Origin: Acidovorax benzenivorans
GTDB taxonomy: Bacteria > Pseudomonadota > Gammaproteobacteria > Burkholderiales > Burkholderiaceae_C
DNA: 64,000 nucleotides
NCBI RefSeq assembly: GCF_028680575.1
Contig: NZ_JAPCKI010000005.1
Span: forward strand, 124,001 to 188,000
Direction of reading: 5' to 3'
Part shown: in pieces, positions 17,339 through 25,717 of the stretch
How positions within the stretch are numbered: the first letter of the stretch is position 1
Layout: every line of letters starts with the position of its first letter
Notes under the pieces: model-generated
The model's database searches: none
Seen by the model: the letters and a program-made list of their open reading frames with translations, nothing else
What the model was told of the DNA's origin: nothing
Made by a program: the position numbers and the translations under genes

Positions 17339-18760
17339 CTAATCCTCAAAGCGGATGATGTCGTCTTCGCCCAAGTAGCTACCCGACTGCACTTCGATCA
17401 ATTGCAGGGGGATGTGCCCAGGATTTTCCAGCTGATGCTTCAAGCCCAACGGTACAAACGCCGATTGGTTCTCAGTGAGCATTTGTGTCATTCCGTCGAT
17501 GGTGACGAGTGCGGTACCACTGACGACTACCCAATGTTCTGCACGATGGTGATGCATCTGCAGCGACAGTTTTTTGCCGGGGTTGACCGTGATCCGCTTG
17601 ACCTGAAAGCGGTCACCACGATCGGTAGATTCGTACCACCCCCATGGCCTGTGAACTCGCAACTGACGGATCAGTTCGTTCCGGCCGGAGGTGCGCAACT
17701 GCTCCACCACGGCACGAATGTCTTGTGCACGGTCCTTGTTCATGACCAGCACTGCGTCGGCAGTCTCTACAACAGTGACGTTGTCCATCCCGACGACGGC
17801 GACCAGCCGATGCTCAGCACGCACATAGCTGTTGCGTGTGTTGGCCAGTATGACATCTCCAGACACGCTGTTGTTGTTGGCGTCCTTGGAGGTGGCGCGC
17901 CATACAGCATCCCAGCTGCCTACGTCACTCCAGGAAAAATCTGTAGCTACCACCGCAGCTCTTGCGGTGGCCTGCATGACGGCATAGTCGATGGAAAGGT
18001 TGGCGCAGGCTCTGAAAATATCTCCCTGGGGCCGTAGGAATCCCATGTCTTTGGTGCGGCCTTGCCAGGCCGCAGTTGCTGTAGCCAAGATGTCCGGCCT
18101 GTGTTTCCGGAGTTCGTTCAGGAAGGCTCGTGCGGTAAACAGGAAGATGCCGCTGTTCCATAGGTGCCCGCCTTCATCGATGAGGCGGCGGGCCAGTGGG
18201 AGGTCGGGTTTCTCGACGAAGCGGCTGACATGTGATACCTGCGGTGCGTTGGGTAGGGGCGTGCCCACGTGGATGTATCCGTACCCGGTTTCCGGGTATG
18301 AAGGGGAAACGCCGAAAGTACACAGCCACCCTTGGCTCGCAGCGGTTTGGGCGGTGGTTACTGCCACCGCAAAAGCGGTGTGGTCGGCAATCATGTGATC
18401 TGCAGGCAACACCAGCATGAGTACATCGGGGTCGGTTGCTGCCAAGTGGAGCGCAGCCAAAGTGATGGCTGGCGCTGTGTTACGGCCTTCCGGCTCCAGA
18501 TACATGCATGCCGGAGCACAGCCGGAGGTTGCCAACTGATCACGGACGAGGAATCGATGCTCCTCGCCGGTAATGACGATAGCTGGCTGCGCATTGGGCA
18601 GTGCGGCTGCTCTGCGCGCCGTGGCCTGCAGCAGTGTCTCATCGCTTGAAAGGGCCAGCAGCTGTTTCGGGTGTTCTGCGCGAGAGAGCGGCCACAGGCG
18701 CGTACCACTTCCACCCGACAGAATCACAGGGTGGAGTGGGTAAGGAGGATCCGATGGCAT
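17339..18760 (-). CDS. manC: Mannose-1-phosphate guanylyltransferase / mannose-6-phosphate isomerase
   Basis: A bifunctional type II enzyme of GDP-mannose synthesis (473 residues from the chosen ATG). The N-terminal nucleotidyltransferase carries the pyrophosphorylase signature SGGSGTRLWPLSRAEHPKQL, then ETGYGYIHVG and FVEKPDL. The C-terminal cupin isomerase domain carries HRPWGWYESTDRG, KRITVNPGKKLSLQMHHHRA and EHWVVVSGTA. Length fits the AlgA/ManC/CpsB family. The start at 18760 gives MPSDPPYPLHPVILSGG; an upstream in-frame ATG at 18802 adds 14 residues and neither has a good ribosome binding site. GDP-mannose would feed surface polysaccharide or the glycosylation genes to the left. The gene sits between inverted IS3 fragments. 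Confidence 0.9.
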   Translation of the reverse strand: MPSDPPYPLHPVILSGGSGTRLWPLSRAEHPKQLLALSSDETLLQATARRAAALPNAQPAIVITGEEHRFLVRDQLATSGCAPACMYLEPEGRNTAPAITLAALHLAATDPDVLMLVLPADHMIADHTAFAVAVTTAQTAASQGWLCTFGVSPSYPETGYGYIHVGTPLPNAPQVSHVSRFVEKPDLPLARRLIDEGGHLWNSGIFLFTARAFLNELRKHRPDILATATAAWQGRTKDMGFLRPQGDIFRACANLSIDYAVMQATARAAVVATDFSWSDVGSWDAVWRATSKDANNNSVSGDVILANTRNSYVRAEHRLVAVVGMDNVTVVETADAVLVMNKDRAQDIRAVVEQLRTSGRNELIRQLRVHRPWGWYESTDRGDRFQVKRITVNPGKKLSLQMHHHRAEHWVVVSGTALVTIDGMTQMLTENQSAFVPLGLKHQLENPGHIPLQLIEVQSGSYLGEDDIIRFED

Positions 18761-18889
18761 TTGAGGTGCGCGAAGAAGGTGATTCAATTCAGCGCGGAGC
18801 ATACTTTGTTTGCCTGCAGGGAGCCTTCAGTCGCCCGCGAACAGCGCCCCAGTGAGTACCGGTGTGAAATCTGCGCCTATCCAAGAAGG

Positions 18890-19135
18890 GGGGCGAAAAC
18901 TGGGGCTACCAGGAGGTAGTTCATGTATTCCTACGAAGACAGAATCCGAGCCGTTGAGCTCTACATCAAGCTGGGTAAGTGAGTCAGTCCCACCATCCGG
19001 CAGCTGGGTTATCCAACGAAGAATTCCTTGAGGGCTGGTATCTCGAGTGCCGGAGGCGCCTCGACTTTCCGGTGGGCTATGAAGGCATAGAACCGAAGTA
19101 CTCACAAGCGCAGAAGGCAGCAGCTGTCGAGCACT
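18890..19135 (+). pseudogene. IS3-family OrfA fragment (copy 2 of inverted pair)
   Basis: Plus-strand relative of the 16935-17215 fragment. It opens MYSYEDRIRAVELYIKLGK and then meets a TGA stop. GYPTKNS follows, and a one-base frame change leads to FLEGWYLECRRRLDF and YSQAQKAAAVEHC. The two copies share a near-identical 5' flank (CCAGGAGGTAGTTCATG) and point away from manC. Homology stops near 19135. Confidence 0.65.
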
Positions 19136-19419
19136 GCCGAGGGCTCAAGAAGAACACAGTGCAGATCGTCACGCTGTTTGCGCTGGGCAATCTGTGGATG
19201 GCAAGGCACGAATCACTGCAGTGCATGGGGCAGGTGCGTGTGCTGGGGGACGAAATGCCAGCCATATCGGGGCAGTAGCTCCTCGCGCAGCGCCTGCGGG
19301 GAAACCAGAAATTTCATCCATGGCGCCGTTTCAGTTGGCGGCAACAGGCTGACCACAAGAAGGGCGGCGAGGGTGCGGTTGGGCAGCATGGATCTTCCAG
19401 TCACGGTGGGGTTGGTATG
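19136..19419. other. Gap upstream of the RND regulator
   Basis: About 280 bp with no gene I can support. A minus-strand frame (19213-19434) begins MLPNRTLAALLVVSLLPP, like a signal peptide, and could be the remains of a gene damaged by the insertion sequence. It shows no family motif. Confidence 0.3.
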
Positions 19420-19441
19420 TGACCATAATACCAAATGGTCA
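19420..19441. promoter_or_regulatory. TetR operator upstream of the regulator gene
   Basis: Perfect inverted repeat TGACCAT-N8-ATGGTCA, 34 bases before the regulator's GTG start. The same geometry recurs upstream of the RND pump genes at 20114-20135. Autoregulation is inferred. Confidence 0.75.
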
Positions 19442-19474
19442 CTTATTGTCTAGTAATCAAGACTGGCGTAAGCT

Positions 19475-20098
19475 GTGCCCATGATCAAAACAAGCCATCC
19501 CACCACCGTCGGCAGGGGCCCTGCGGACCATGAAATGCGAAACCAGATCGTTACGGCTGCCACCGAGCACTTCAGCCGCTACGGCTATGAAAAAACCACC
19601 GTTTCGGATCTGGCCAAGGAGATCGGGTTTTCCAAGGCCTACATCTACAAGTTCTTCGAATCCAAGCAGGCCATCGGCGAGATGATTTGCGCGAACTGTC
19701 TGAGCGATATCGAGAGCGAGGTGCGGGCCGCTGTGGCCCAGGTCGAGCGGCCGCCCGAGAAGCTGCGGCGCATGTTCAAGGTCATCGTCGAATCGAGCCT
19801 GCGTCTTTTTTCCCAGGACAGAAAGCTCTACGAGATAGCAACGTCTGCGGCGGCCGAACGCTGGCAGTCCACGGTCGTTTATGAGGAGCGTTTGCAGGCG
19901 CTGTTGCGGGATGTCTTGCAGGAGGGGCGGCAAACCGGTGACTTTGAGCGCAAGACGCCGCTGGACGAAACCGCTGCAGCGATCCATCTTGTGATGCGCC
20001 CTTACCTCAATCCACTGATTCTGCAGCACAGCTTGGACTACGCCAACGAGGCGCCAGCTCAGCTGTCCAGCCTGGTCTTGCGCAGTCTATCCCCATGA
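19475..20098 (+). CDS. TetR-family repressor of the adjacent RND efflux genes
   Basis: A 207-residue TetR-type regulator. The HTH is in residues about 20-65: IVTAATEHFSRYGYEKTTVSDLAKEIGFSKAYIYKFFESK, given here as two joined motifs (RYGYEKTTVSDLAKE and IGFSKAYIYKFFESK). The rest is a helical ligand-binding domain of the AcrR-like kind. The GTG at 19475 or the ATG two codons later could be the start. It sits directly upstream of, and on the same strand as, a membrane fusion protein and RND permease. Matching operators lie before both transcription units, so it probably represses itself and the pump until a toxic ligand binds. Confidence 0.88.
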   Translation: MPMIKTSHPTTVGRGPADHEMRNQIVTAATEHFSRYGYEKTTVSDLAKEIGFSKAYIYKFFESKQAIGEMICANCLSDIESEVRAAVAQVERPPEKLRRMFKVIVESSLRLFSQDRKLYEIATSAAAERWQSTVVYEERLQALLRDVLQEGRQTGDFERKTPLDETAAAIHLVMRPYLNPLILQHSLDYANEAPAQLSSLVLRSLSP

Positions 20099-20113
20099 GC
20101 AGAGGTTTATGCG

Positions 20114-20135
20114 TGACTATTGACTAATTTGGTCA
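20114..20135. promoter_or_regulatory. TetR operator upstream of the RND pump genes
   Basis: Inverted repeat TGACTAT-N8-TTGGTCA with the same half-site spacing as the 19420-19441 operator (two changes across the 14 half-site bases). It lies 47 bp before the membrane fusion protein start. Confidence 0.7.
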
Positions 20136-20181
20136 CAAGAATAACAATGAAAGCCCCGATCTATTTGCACAAGGGACTTTC

Positions 20182-21300
20182 ATGCCTCGGCTTCGCTTCG
20201 CCGCTCTGTTTCTCGTTTCTGCCTTGCCGTTGGCGCTGGTCGCTTGCGGTGAAAAGGCTTCTTCCGATCCGCGCACCGACGCGCCGCTGGTGCGCGCAGC
20301 CATTGTTCAGGAGGCCGCTGCTGCCTCCAGGGCGTTCACGGGTACCGTAGCGGCCCGGGTGCAGAGCGACCTGGGCTTTCGCGTCTCGGGCAAGGTGTTG
20401 GAGCGGCTGGTGGACGCAGGGCAAACCGTCAAACGCGGCCAGCCGCTCATGCGCATCGATGCAGTCGATCTGAAGTTGGTCGCCCATGCGCAGCAGGAGG
20501 CCGTGGCCGCTGCGCGTGCCCGCGCACGCCAGACGGCGGACGATGAAGCGCGGTACCGCGACCTGCGCGGCACAGGCGCCATCTCTGCCGCAGCCTATGA
20601 CCAGGTGAAGGCTGCAGCAGACGCGGCCCAGGCGCAGCTCAGCGCAGCCGAAGCCCAGGCGGATGTATCCCGTAACGCGAGCCGTTATGCGGAGCTGGTG
20701 GCAGACGGCGACGGTATCGTTGTGGAAACGCTGGTCGAACCTGGCCAGGTGGTGAGTGCCGGACAACCGGTGGTCCGCCTGGCCCATGCAGGCCGCCGCG
20801 AGGCGCTCATCCAGCTGCCAGAGACTTTGCGCCCCGCAATCGGGTCGCAGGCACAAGCCACCTTGTTTGGCAAGGAGAGGGCCGCCGTATCGGCCAAGCT
20901 GCGACAGCTTTCCAGCTCGGCAGACCGGGTGACGCGCACCTTCGAGGCCCGCTATGTGCTCGAAGGGGATTTGGCCAACGCGCCACTGGGCACCACGGTG
21001 GTGGTTCGCATTCCAGGCGAAAAATCCTCTGCGGTGGCGGGCTTGCAGGTACCCATCGGCGCTTTGTTCGATGCGGGCAAGGGCCCAGGCGTGTGGGTCA
21101 TACGTGGCGAACCGGCCAAGGTTTCCTGGCAACCGGTGGCTGTGCAGCGTCTGGACGATGCGGGGGCTTACGTGACGGGCCAGATCAAGCCGGGGGCGCG
21201 AATCGTCGCACTGGGGGCGCATCTGTTGCGCGAGGGCGAACAGGTCCGACTGGCGGATCTTGCAGCCGCTGCAGCTGCGACTGAGGGAGCGCGTCCGTGA
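20182..21300 (+). CDS. RND efflux periplasmic adaptor (membrane fusion protein), lipoprotein
   Basis: A 372-residue HlyD/AcrA-family adaptor. The lipobox LALVAC (Cys about residue 22) predicts a lipoprotein anchored to the inner membrane. The biotinyl-lipoyl halves (LGFRVSGKVLERLVDAGQTV and DGIVVETLVEPGQVVSAGQP) flank an Ala/Arg/Gln-rich coiled-coil hairpin (about 95-165). A beta-barrel and membrane-proximal domain follow. The stop overlaps the GTG start of the permease gene, so they are coupled. It would link the permease to a TolC-type outer membrane channel, which is not encoded in this window. Confidence 0.9.
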   Translation: MPRLRFAALFLVSALPLALVACGEKASSDPRTDAPLVRAAIVQEAAAASRAFTGTVAARVQSDLGFRVSGKVLERLVDAGQTVKRGQPLMRIDAVDLKLVAHAQQEAVAAARARARQTADDEARYRDLRGTGAISAAAYDQVKAAADAAQAQLSAAEAQADVSRNASRYAELVADGDGIVVETLVEPGQVVSAGQPVVRLAHAGRREALIQLPETLRPAIGSQAQATLFGKERAAVSAKLRQLSSSADRVTRTFEARYVLEGDLANAPLGTTVVVRIPGEKSSAVAGLQVPIGALFDAGKGPGVWVIRGEPAKVSWQPVAVQRLDDAGAYVTGQIKPGARIVALGAHLLREGEQVRLADLAAAAAATEGARP

Positions 21301-24300
21301 GTCAAGGCCGTTTCAACCTGTCGGCGCTCGCAGTGCGCGAGCGCGCCATCACCCTGTTCCTGATCTTCCTGATCTCTGCGGCTGGCATTCTTGCTTTCGC
21401 CAAGCTCGGGCGCGCTGAAGACCCGCCTTTCACGATCAAGCAGATGACGATCATCACGGCGTGGCCTGGCGCCACGGCCCAGGAGATGCAGGATCAGGTT
21501 GCAGAACCCCTGGAAAAGCGCATGCAGGAATTGCGCTGGTACGACCGCACAGAAACCTTCACCCGCCCCGGCCTGGCCTTCACCATGGTGTCGCTGCTCG
21601 ACAGCGCACCGCCGTCGCAGGTGCAGGAAGAGTTCTACCAGGCACGCAAGAAGATCAGTGACGAGGCCAGGAAACTGCCCGCCGGCGTCATTGGTCCCAT
21701 GGTCAACGACGAATATGCGGACGTGACCTTTGCGCTTTTCGCCCTCAAGGCCAAGGGTGAGCCACAAAGACTGCTGGTGCGCGACGCGGAAGTGTTGCGC
21801 CAGCAACTGCTGCATGTGGCGGGCGTCAAGAAGGTCAACATCATCGGGGAACAACCCGAGCGGATCTACGTCTCGTTCTCCCACGACCGGTTGGCCACGC
21901 TGGGCGTGTCACCGCAGGACATTTTTGCCGCGCTCAACAGCCAGAACGTGCTGACGCCCGCAGGTTCCATCGAAACGAAGGGACCACAGGTTTTTCTGCG
22001 TGTGGATGGCGCGCTCAACACCCTGGAGAAGATTCGGCAGACCCCCATCGTCGCGCAGGGGCGGACGCTGAAATTGTCGGATGTGGCGACCGTCGAGCGC
22101 GGCTACGAAGACCCCTCCACATTCCTGGTGCGCAACGGTGGCGAGCCAGCCCTGCTGCTGGGCGTGGTGATGCGTGACGACTGGAACGGGCTCGATCTGG
22201 GCAAAGCGCTGGAGGCCGAGGTCACCAAGATCAATGCAGAACTCCCCATGGGCATGACGCTGACCAAGGTGACCGACCAGGCCGTCAACATCAGCTCGGC
22301 AGTGGATGAGTTCATGGTCAAGTTTTTTGTCGCCTTGCTCGTCGTGATGGTGGTCTGCTTTGTCAGCATGGGCTGGCGTGTGGGCATCGTCGTGGCAGCC
22401 GCCGTGCCGTTGACGCTGGCGGCGGTGTTCGTGATCATGGCCGCCTCTGGCAAGAACTTCGATCGCATCACGCTGGGTTCACTCATTCTGGCCCTGGGCC
22501 TGCTGGTGGACGACGCCATCATCGCCATCGAAATGATGGTGGTGAAGATGGAAGAAGGCTACAGCCGTGTGGCGGCCTCGGCCTACGCCTGGAGCCATAC
22601 GGCAGCCCCCATGCTTTCCGGCACCCTGGTCACTGCCATTGGCTTCATGCCGAATGGTTTCGCACGCTCCACGGCGGGTGAATACACCAGCAACATGTTC
22701 TGGATCGTAGGCATTGCATTGATTGCGTCGTGGGTGGTGGCGGTGGTTTTTACACCTTACCTGGGCGTCAAGCTGTTGCCTGACCTCAAAAAGGTCGAAG
22801 GCGGGCACGACGCCATTTACGACACACCGCGCTACAACCAGTTCCGCCAACTGCTTGGCCGCGTCATTGCGCGCAAATGGATTGTTGCAGCCTCCGTCGT
22901 CATCCTGTTTGTGGTGTCGGTGCTGGGGATGGCGGTGGTCAAGAAGCAGTTCTTCCCCACGTCCGACCGGCCGGAAGTGCTGGTCGAGGTGCAGATGCCC
23001 TATGGCACGTCCATTGAACAAACCAGCGCGGCGACGGCCAAGGTCGAAGCCTGGCTGGCCAAGCAGGATGAGGCCAAGGTCGTGACCGCTTACATCGGCC
23101 AGGGTGCTCCGCGCTTCTTCCTGGCTATGTCACCCGAATTGCCTGATCCGTCATTTGCCAAGATTGTGGTGCTCACGGGCAATGACCAGGAACGAGAAGA
23201 ACTCAAATTCAGACTGCGTCATGCCGTGGCCGATGGGTTGGTGCCTGAGGCGCGGGTGCGTGTCACGCAGATCGTGTTTGGTCCGCCTTCGCCCTTCCCC
23301 GTGGCTTACCGCGTCATGGGCCCCGATCTGGACAAGCTGCGCGAGATCTCCGCCGAGGTCGAGGCCGTCCTGCATGCCAGCCCGATGATGCGAACGGTCA
23401 ATACGGACTGGGGAGCGCGTGTTCCGACCTTGCATTTCACTCTCGACCAGGACCGCCTGCATGCCGTGGGGCTCAGCTCCAGTTCCGTGGCACTGCAACT
23501 GCAGTTCCTGCTGAGCGGAGCGCCGTTGACAGAGGTGCGCGAGGATATCCGCTCGGTACAAGTGATGGGCCGGGCCGCCGGTGACATCCGTCTCGACCCG
23601 GCGAAGATCTCGGGCTTCTCGCTGGTGGGATCGTCGGGACAGCGCATCCCGCTGTCGCAGGTGGGCAAGGTCGATGTGCGCATGGAAGACCCCATCCTGC
23701 GCCGAAGCGACCGCACGCCAACGATCACGGTGCGAGGCGACATTGCCGAGGGCCTGCAGCCGCCAGACGTGTCCACCGCCATCACCCAGCAGCTCAAACC
23801 CATCATGGACAAGTTGCCGGGCGGCTACCGCATCGTGGAGGCTGGCTCCATCGAAGAAGCGGGCAAGGCCGCCGTCGCCATGCTGCCGATCTTCCCGATC
23901 ATGCTGGCAGCCACCCTGCTCATCATCATCCTGCAGGTTCGCTCCATCTCAGGGATGGTCATGGTCTTCCTGACCAGCCCGCTGGGCCTGATCGGTGTGG
24001 TGCCCACGCTTCTCCTTTTCCAGCAGCCCTTCGGTATCAATGCACTGGTGGGCTTGATTGCGCTCTCGGGCATCTTGATGCGCAACACGCTGATCCTGAT
24101 CGGGCAGATCCGAGAAAACGAAGCAGCCGGGTTGGATCCCTTCCGCGCCGTGGTGGAAGCCACCGTGCAACGTGCCCGCCCGGTGATCCTCACCGCCCTG
24201 GCCGCGATCCTGGCGTTCATCCCGCTGACGCACTCCGTGTTCTGGGGAACGTTGGCCTACACCTTGATCGGCGGCACGCTGGCCGGCACGGTACTGACGC

Positions 24301-24374
24301 TCGTGTTCCTGCCCGCGATGTATTCGATCTGGTTCGGCATCCGGCCCGTTCGCTCAGCCCCCGCATCTATCTGA
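21297..24374 (+). CDS. RND-family multidrug efflux permease
   Basis: A 1025-residue proton-driven transporter of the AcrB/MdtB (HAE1) type, of normal family length. The first helix (TLFLIFLISAAGILAFAKLG) precedes a periplasmic porter region with WPGATAQEMQDQVAEPLE. TM4 carries the proton-relay pair in LALGLLVDDAIIAIEMM (about 405). The second half repeats the pattern with a VVILFVVSVLGMAVV helix and ends in a helix cluster containing LVGLIALSGILMRNTLILIGQ. It starts at a GTG overlapping the adaptor stop. Regulation by the upstream TetR protein is indicated by the operator. Confidence 0.92.
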   Translation: MSQGRFNLSALAVRERAITLFLIFLISAAGILAFAKLGRAEDPPFTIKQMTIITAWPGATAQEMQDQVAEPLEKRMQELRWYDRTETFTRPGLAFTMVSLLDSAPPSQVQEEFYQARKKISDEARKLPAGVIGPMVNDEYADVTFALFALKAKGEPQRLLVRDAEVLRQQLLHVAGVKKVNIIGEQPERIYVSFSHDRLATLGVSPQDIFAALNSQNVLTPAGSIETKGPQVFLRVDGALNTLEKIRQTPIVAQGRTLKLSDVATVERGYEDPSTFLVRNGGEPALLLGVVMRDDWNGLDLGKALEAEVTKINAELPMGMTLTKVTDQAVNISSAVDEFMVKFFVALLVVMVVCFVSMGWRVGIVVAAAVPLTLAAVFVIMAASGKNFDRITLGSLILALGLLVDDAIIAIEMMVVKMEEGYSRVAASAYAWSHTAAPMLSGTLVTAIGFMPNGFARSTAGEYTSNMFWIVGIALIASWVVAVVFTPYLGVKLLPDLKKVEGGHDAIYDTPRYNQFRQLLGRVIARKWIVAASVVILFVVSVLGMAVVKKQFFPTSDRPEVLVEVQMPYGTSIEQTSAATAKVEAWLAKQDEAKVVTAYIGQGAPRFFLAMSPELPDPSFAKIVVLTGNDQEREELKFRLRHAVADGLVPEARVRVTQIVFGPPSPFPVAYRVMGPDLDKLREISAEVEAVLHASPMMRTVNTDWGARVPTLHFTLDQDRLHAVGLSSSSVALQLQFLLSGAPLTEVREDIRSVQVMGRAAGDIRLDPAKISGFSLVGSSGQRIPLSQVGKVDVRMEDPILRRSDRTPTITVRGDIAEGLQPPDVSTAITQQLKPIMDKLPGGYRIVEAGSIEEAGKAAVAMLPIFPIMLAATLLIIILQVRSISGMVMVFLTSPLGLIGVVPTLLLFQQPFGINALVGLIALSGILMRNTLILIGQIRENEAAGLDPFRAVVEATVQRARPVILTALAAILAFIPLTHSVFWGTLAYTLIGGTLAGTVLTLVFLPAMYSIWFGIRPVRSAPASI

Positions 24375-24409
24375 TCCCCCTTGCGAATCTCACTATCAAA
24401 GGAACTGCC

Positions 24410-25216
24410 ATGTCGAAATCCAAAGTTGTCGTTGTTACCGGCGTGTCCTCGGGCATCGGTCGTGCTGCCGCCACACAATTTGCCCAGCAGGGCTGCCGGG
24501 TCTTCGGCACCGTTCGCAACACGGCTAAAGCACACGCCATTCCCAACGTGACGCTCGTTGAGATGGACATCCGCGACGAAATGTCCGTTGAAAGCGGCAT
24601 CCAGACTATCATCGCGCAAGCCCAACGCATCGACGTGCTGGTCAACAGCGCGGGGGTGACTCTGTTGGGCGCTGCGGAAGAAACATCTGTGGAGGAGGCT
24701 GAGACGCTGTTTGACACGAACCTCTTCGGCGTCTTGCGCGTGATCAAGGCAGTGTTGCCGCACATGCGCGGGCAGCGTTCCGGCCGCATCGTCAATGTGA
24801 GTTCGGTGCTCGGCTTTCTGCCCGCGCCCTACATGGCGCTCTACTCTGCGTCCAAACATGCGGTCGAAGGGCTGGCCGAGACGCTGGACCACGAAGTGCG
24901 CCAGTTCGGCATTCGCGTCTCTCTGGTCGAGCCCTCCTTCACCAAGACCAACCTGGATCTGAACGCGCCCCAAACGGTGGCCCGGATCGCTGACTACAGC
25001 CAGGAGCTGGAGATCGTGTCGAAAGCGATCCAGAGCAACGTGCAGAAGGCGCCCCCGCCCCAGGGTGTGGCCGACACCATCGTCCGTGCCGCGCTCGGGG
25101 CCTGGAAGATGCGCCACACGCCCAAGGGCGAGGCGTCGCTGCTGGCTAAGCTGCGACGCTTCATGCCGGCGGGCCCGGTCGAGAAGGGCCTGCGGAAGTC
25201 ATTCGGGCTGGTGTGA
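24410..25216 (+). CDS. Short-chain dehydrogenase/reductase
   Basis: A 268-residue classical SDR. The Rossmann cofactor motif TGVSSGIGRAA (residues about 9-19) is followed by VEMDIRD, NSAGV (about 82), the catalytic Ser in VNVSSVLG and the YSASK Tyr-x-x-x-Lys pair (about 147-151). The absence of an acidic residue after the second strand and the TVRNT context suggest NADPH, but this is weak. It lies 35 bp after the RND permease and probably shares its transcript, so it may detoxify compounds met by the pump. Substrate unknown. Confidence 0.88.
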   Translation: MSKSKVVVVTGVSSGIGRAAATQFAQQGCRVFGTVRNTAKAHAIPNVTLVEMDIRDEMSVESGIQTIIAQAQRIDVLVNSAGVTLLGAAEETSVEEAETLFDTNLFGVLRVIKAVLPHMRGQRSGRIVNVSSVLGFLPAPYMALYSASKHAVEGLAETLDHEVRQFGIRVSLVEPSFTKTNLDLNAPQTVARIADYSQELEIVSKAIQSNVQKAPPPQGVADTIVRAALGAWKMRHTPKGEASLLAKLRRFMPAGPVEKGLRKSFGLV

Positions 25217-25241
25217 CGGGTCAACCGATACCCCTTGGCAA

Positions 25242-25281
25242 CCACTGGTGGTCCCGGGGCCCAAGGGGCGGCCACCAGTGG
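25242..25281. promoter_or_regulatory. Perfect inverted repeat between SDR and thioesterase remnant
   Basis: CCACTGGTGG (25242-25251) and CCACCAGTGG (25272-25281) are exact complements around a 20-base GC-rich loop. No T-run follows, so it is not a standard intrinsic terminator. It may fold in the mRNA before the thioesterase start or serve as a protein-binding palindrome. Confidence 0.5.
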
Positions 25282-25310
25282 ACTCCCGAGTGGCTCAACT
25301 GGAGACAATC

Positions 25311-25541
25311 ATGAATAACCATCAGCAGCCTCGAGTCTAGGCCCGTCAGCAGTCCGAAGCGATCCAACGCATGCGCGAAGGTGGTGGGGTGTCCGGCCTC
25401 GCGCGGGTGGAGCAGATCGCAGGGAAGAGTGGCTGGGAGATTCTCGACGCCATGATGTCCGGCGAGTTGCCATCCCCTCCAATGAACGACACCATGAACC
25501 TTGCATTGCTGGAGGTTGGGGTGTACGGGGCTCTTTGTTGA
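25311..25541 (+). pseudogene. PaaI-like thioesterase remnant
   Basis: From ATG 25311 (preceded by GGAGA) the frame reads nine codons, then TAG (25338-25340). It then continues through ARVEQIAGKSGWEILDAMMSG, given as ARVEQIAGKSGWEIL and DAMMSGELPSPPMNDTMNL, and stops at TGA 25541. The ELPSPPMNDTMNL stretch is typical of the N-terminal part of PaaI/hotdog thioesterases (usually ELPAPPI...). The hotdog core and the active site are missing. It is a truncated gene with an early stop, formerly the tail of the RND-SDR unit. Confidence 0.55.
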
Positions 25542-25663
25542 ATGGTCGCATTCTTGCGCTGAGGAAATTCTCAGCCTTTGGCTTGGGGCGGTCTGTGTGT
25601 TTTCTCACCTGATTCGTGGTGCGGTCCAGCGCCTTCAGGAATGCTCACGTGCCTTTCGCATAA

Positions 25664-25683
25664 CCAAATGTCATTGCGTCGAC
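25664..25683 (+). promoter_or_regulatory. Putative Crp/Fnr-type site upstream of the nitroreductase operon
   Basis: The block CCAAATGTCATTGCGTCGAC matches 17 of 20 positions of the block at 49181-49200, which contains a perfect palindrome. Both lie upstream of operons that encode an AMP-forming acyl-CoA ligase and sit near a Crp/Fnr regulator gene. Confidence 0.5.
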
Positions 25684-25717
25684 AGTCATGAGCGGCATGC
25701 TTGCCTAGCATGTCGGA

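Noticed and set aside
19213-19434. A 73-residue minus-strand ORF with a signal-peptide-like start
   Set aside because: It runs into the operator of the TetR gene and has no motif; at most it is a damaged remnant.
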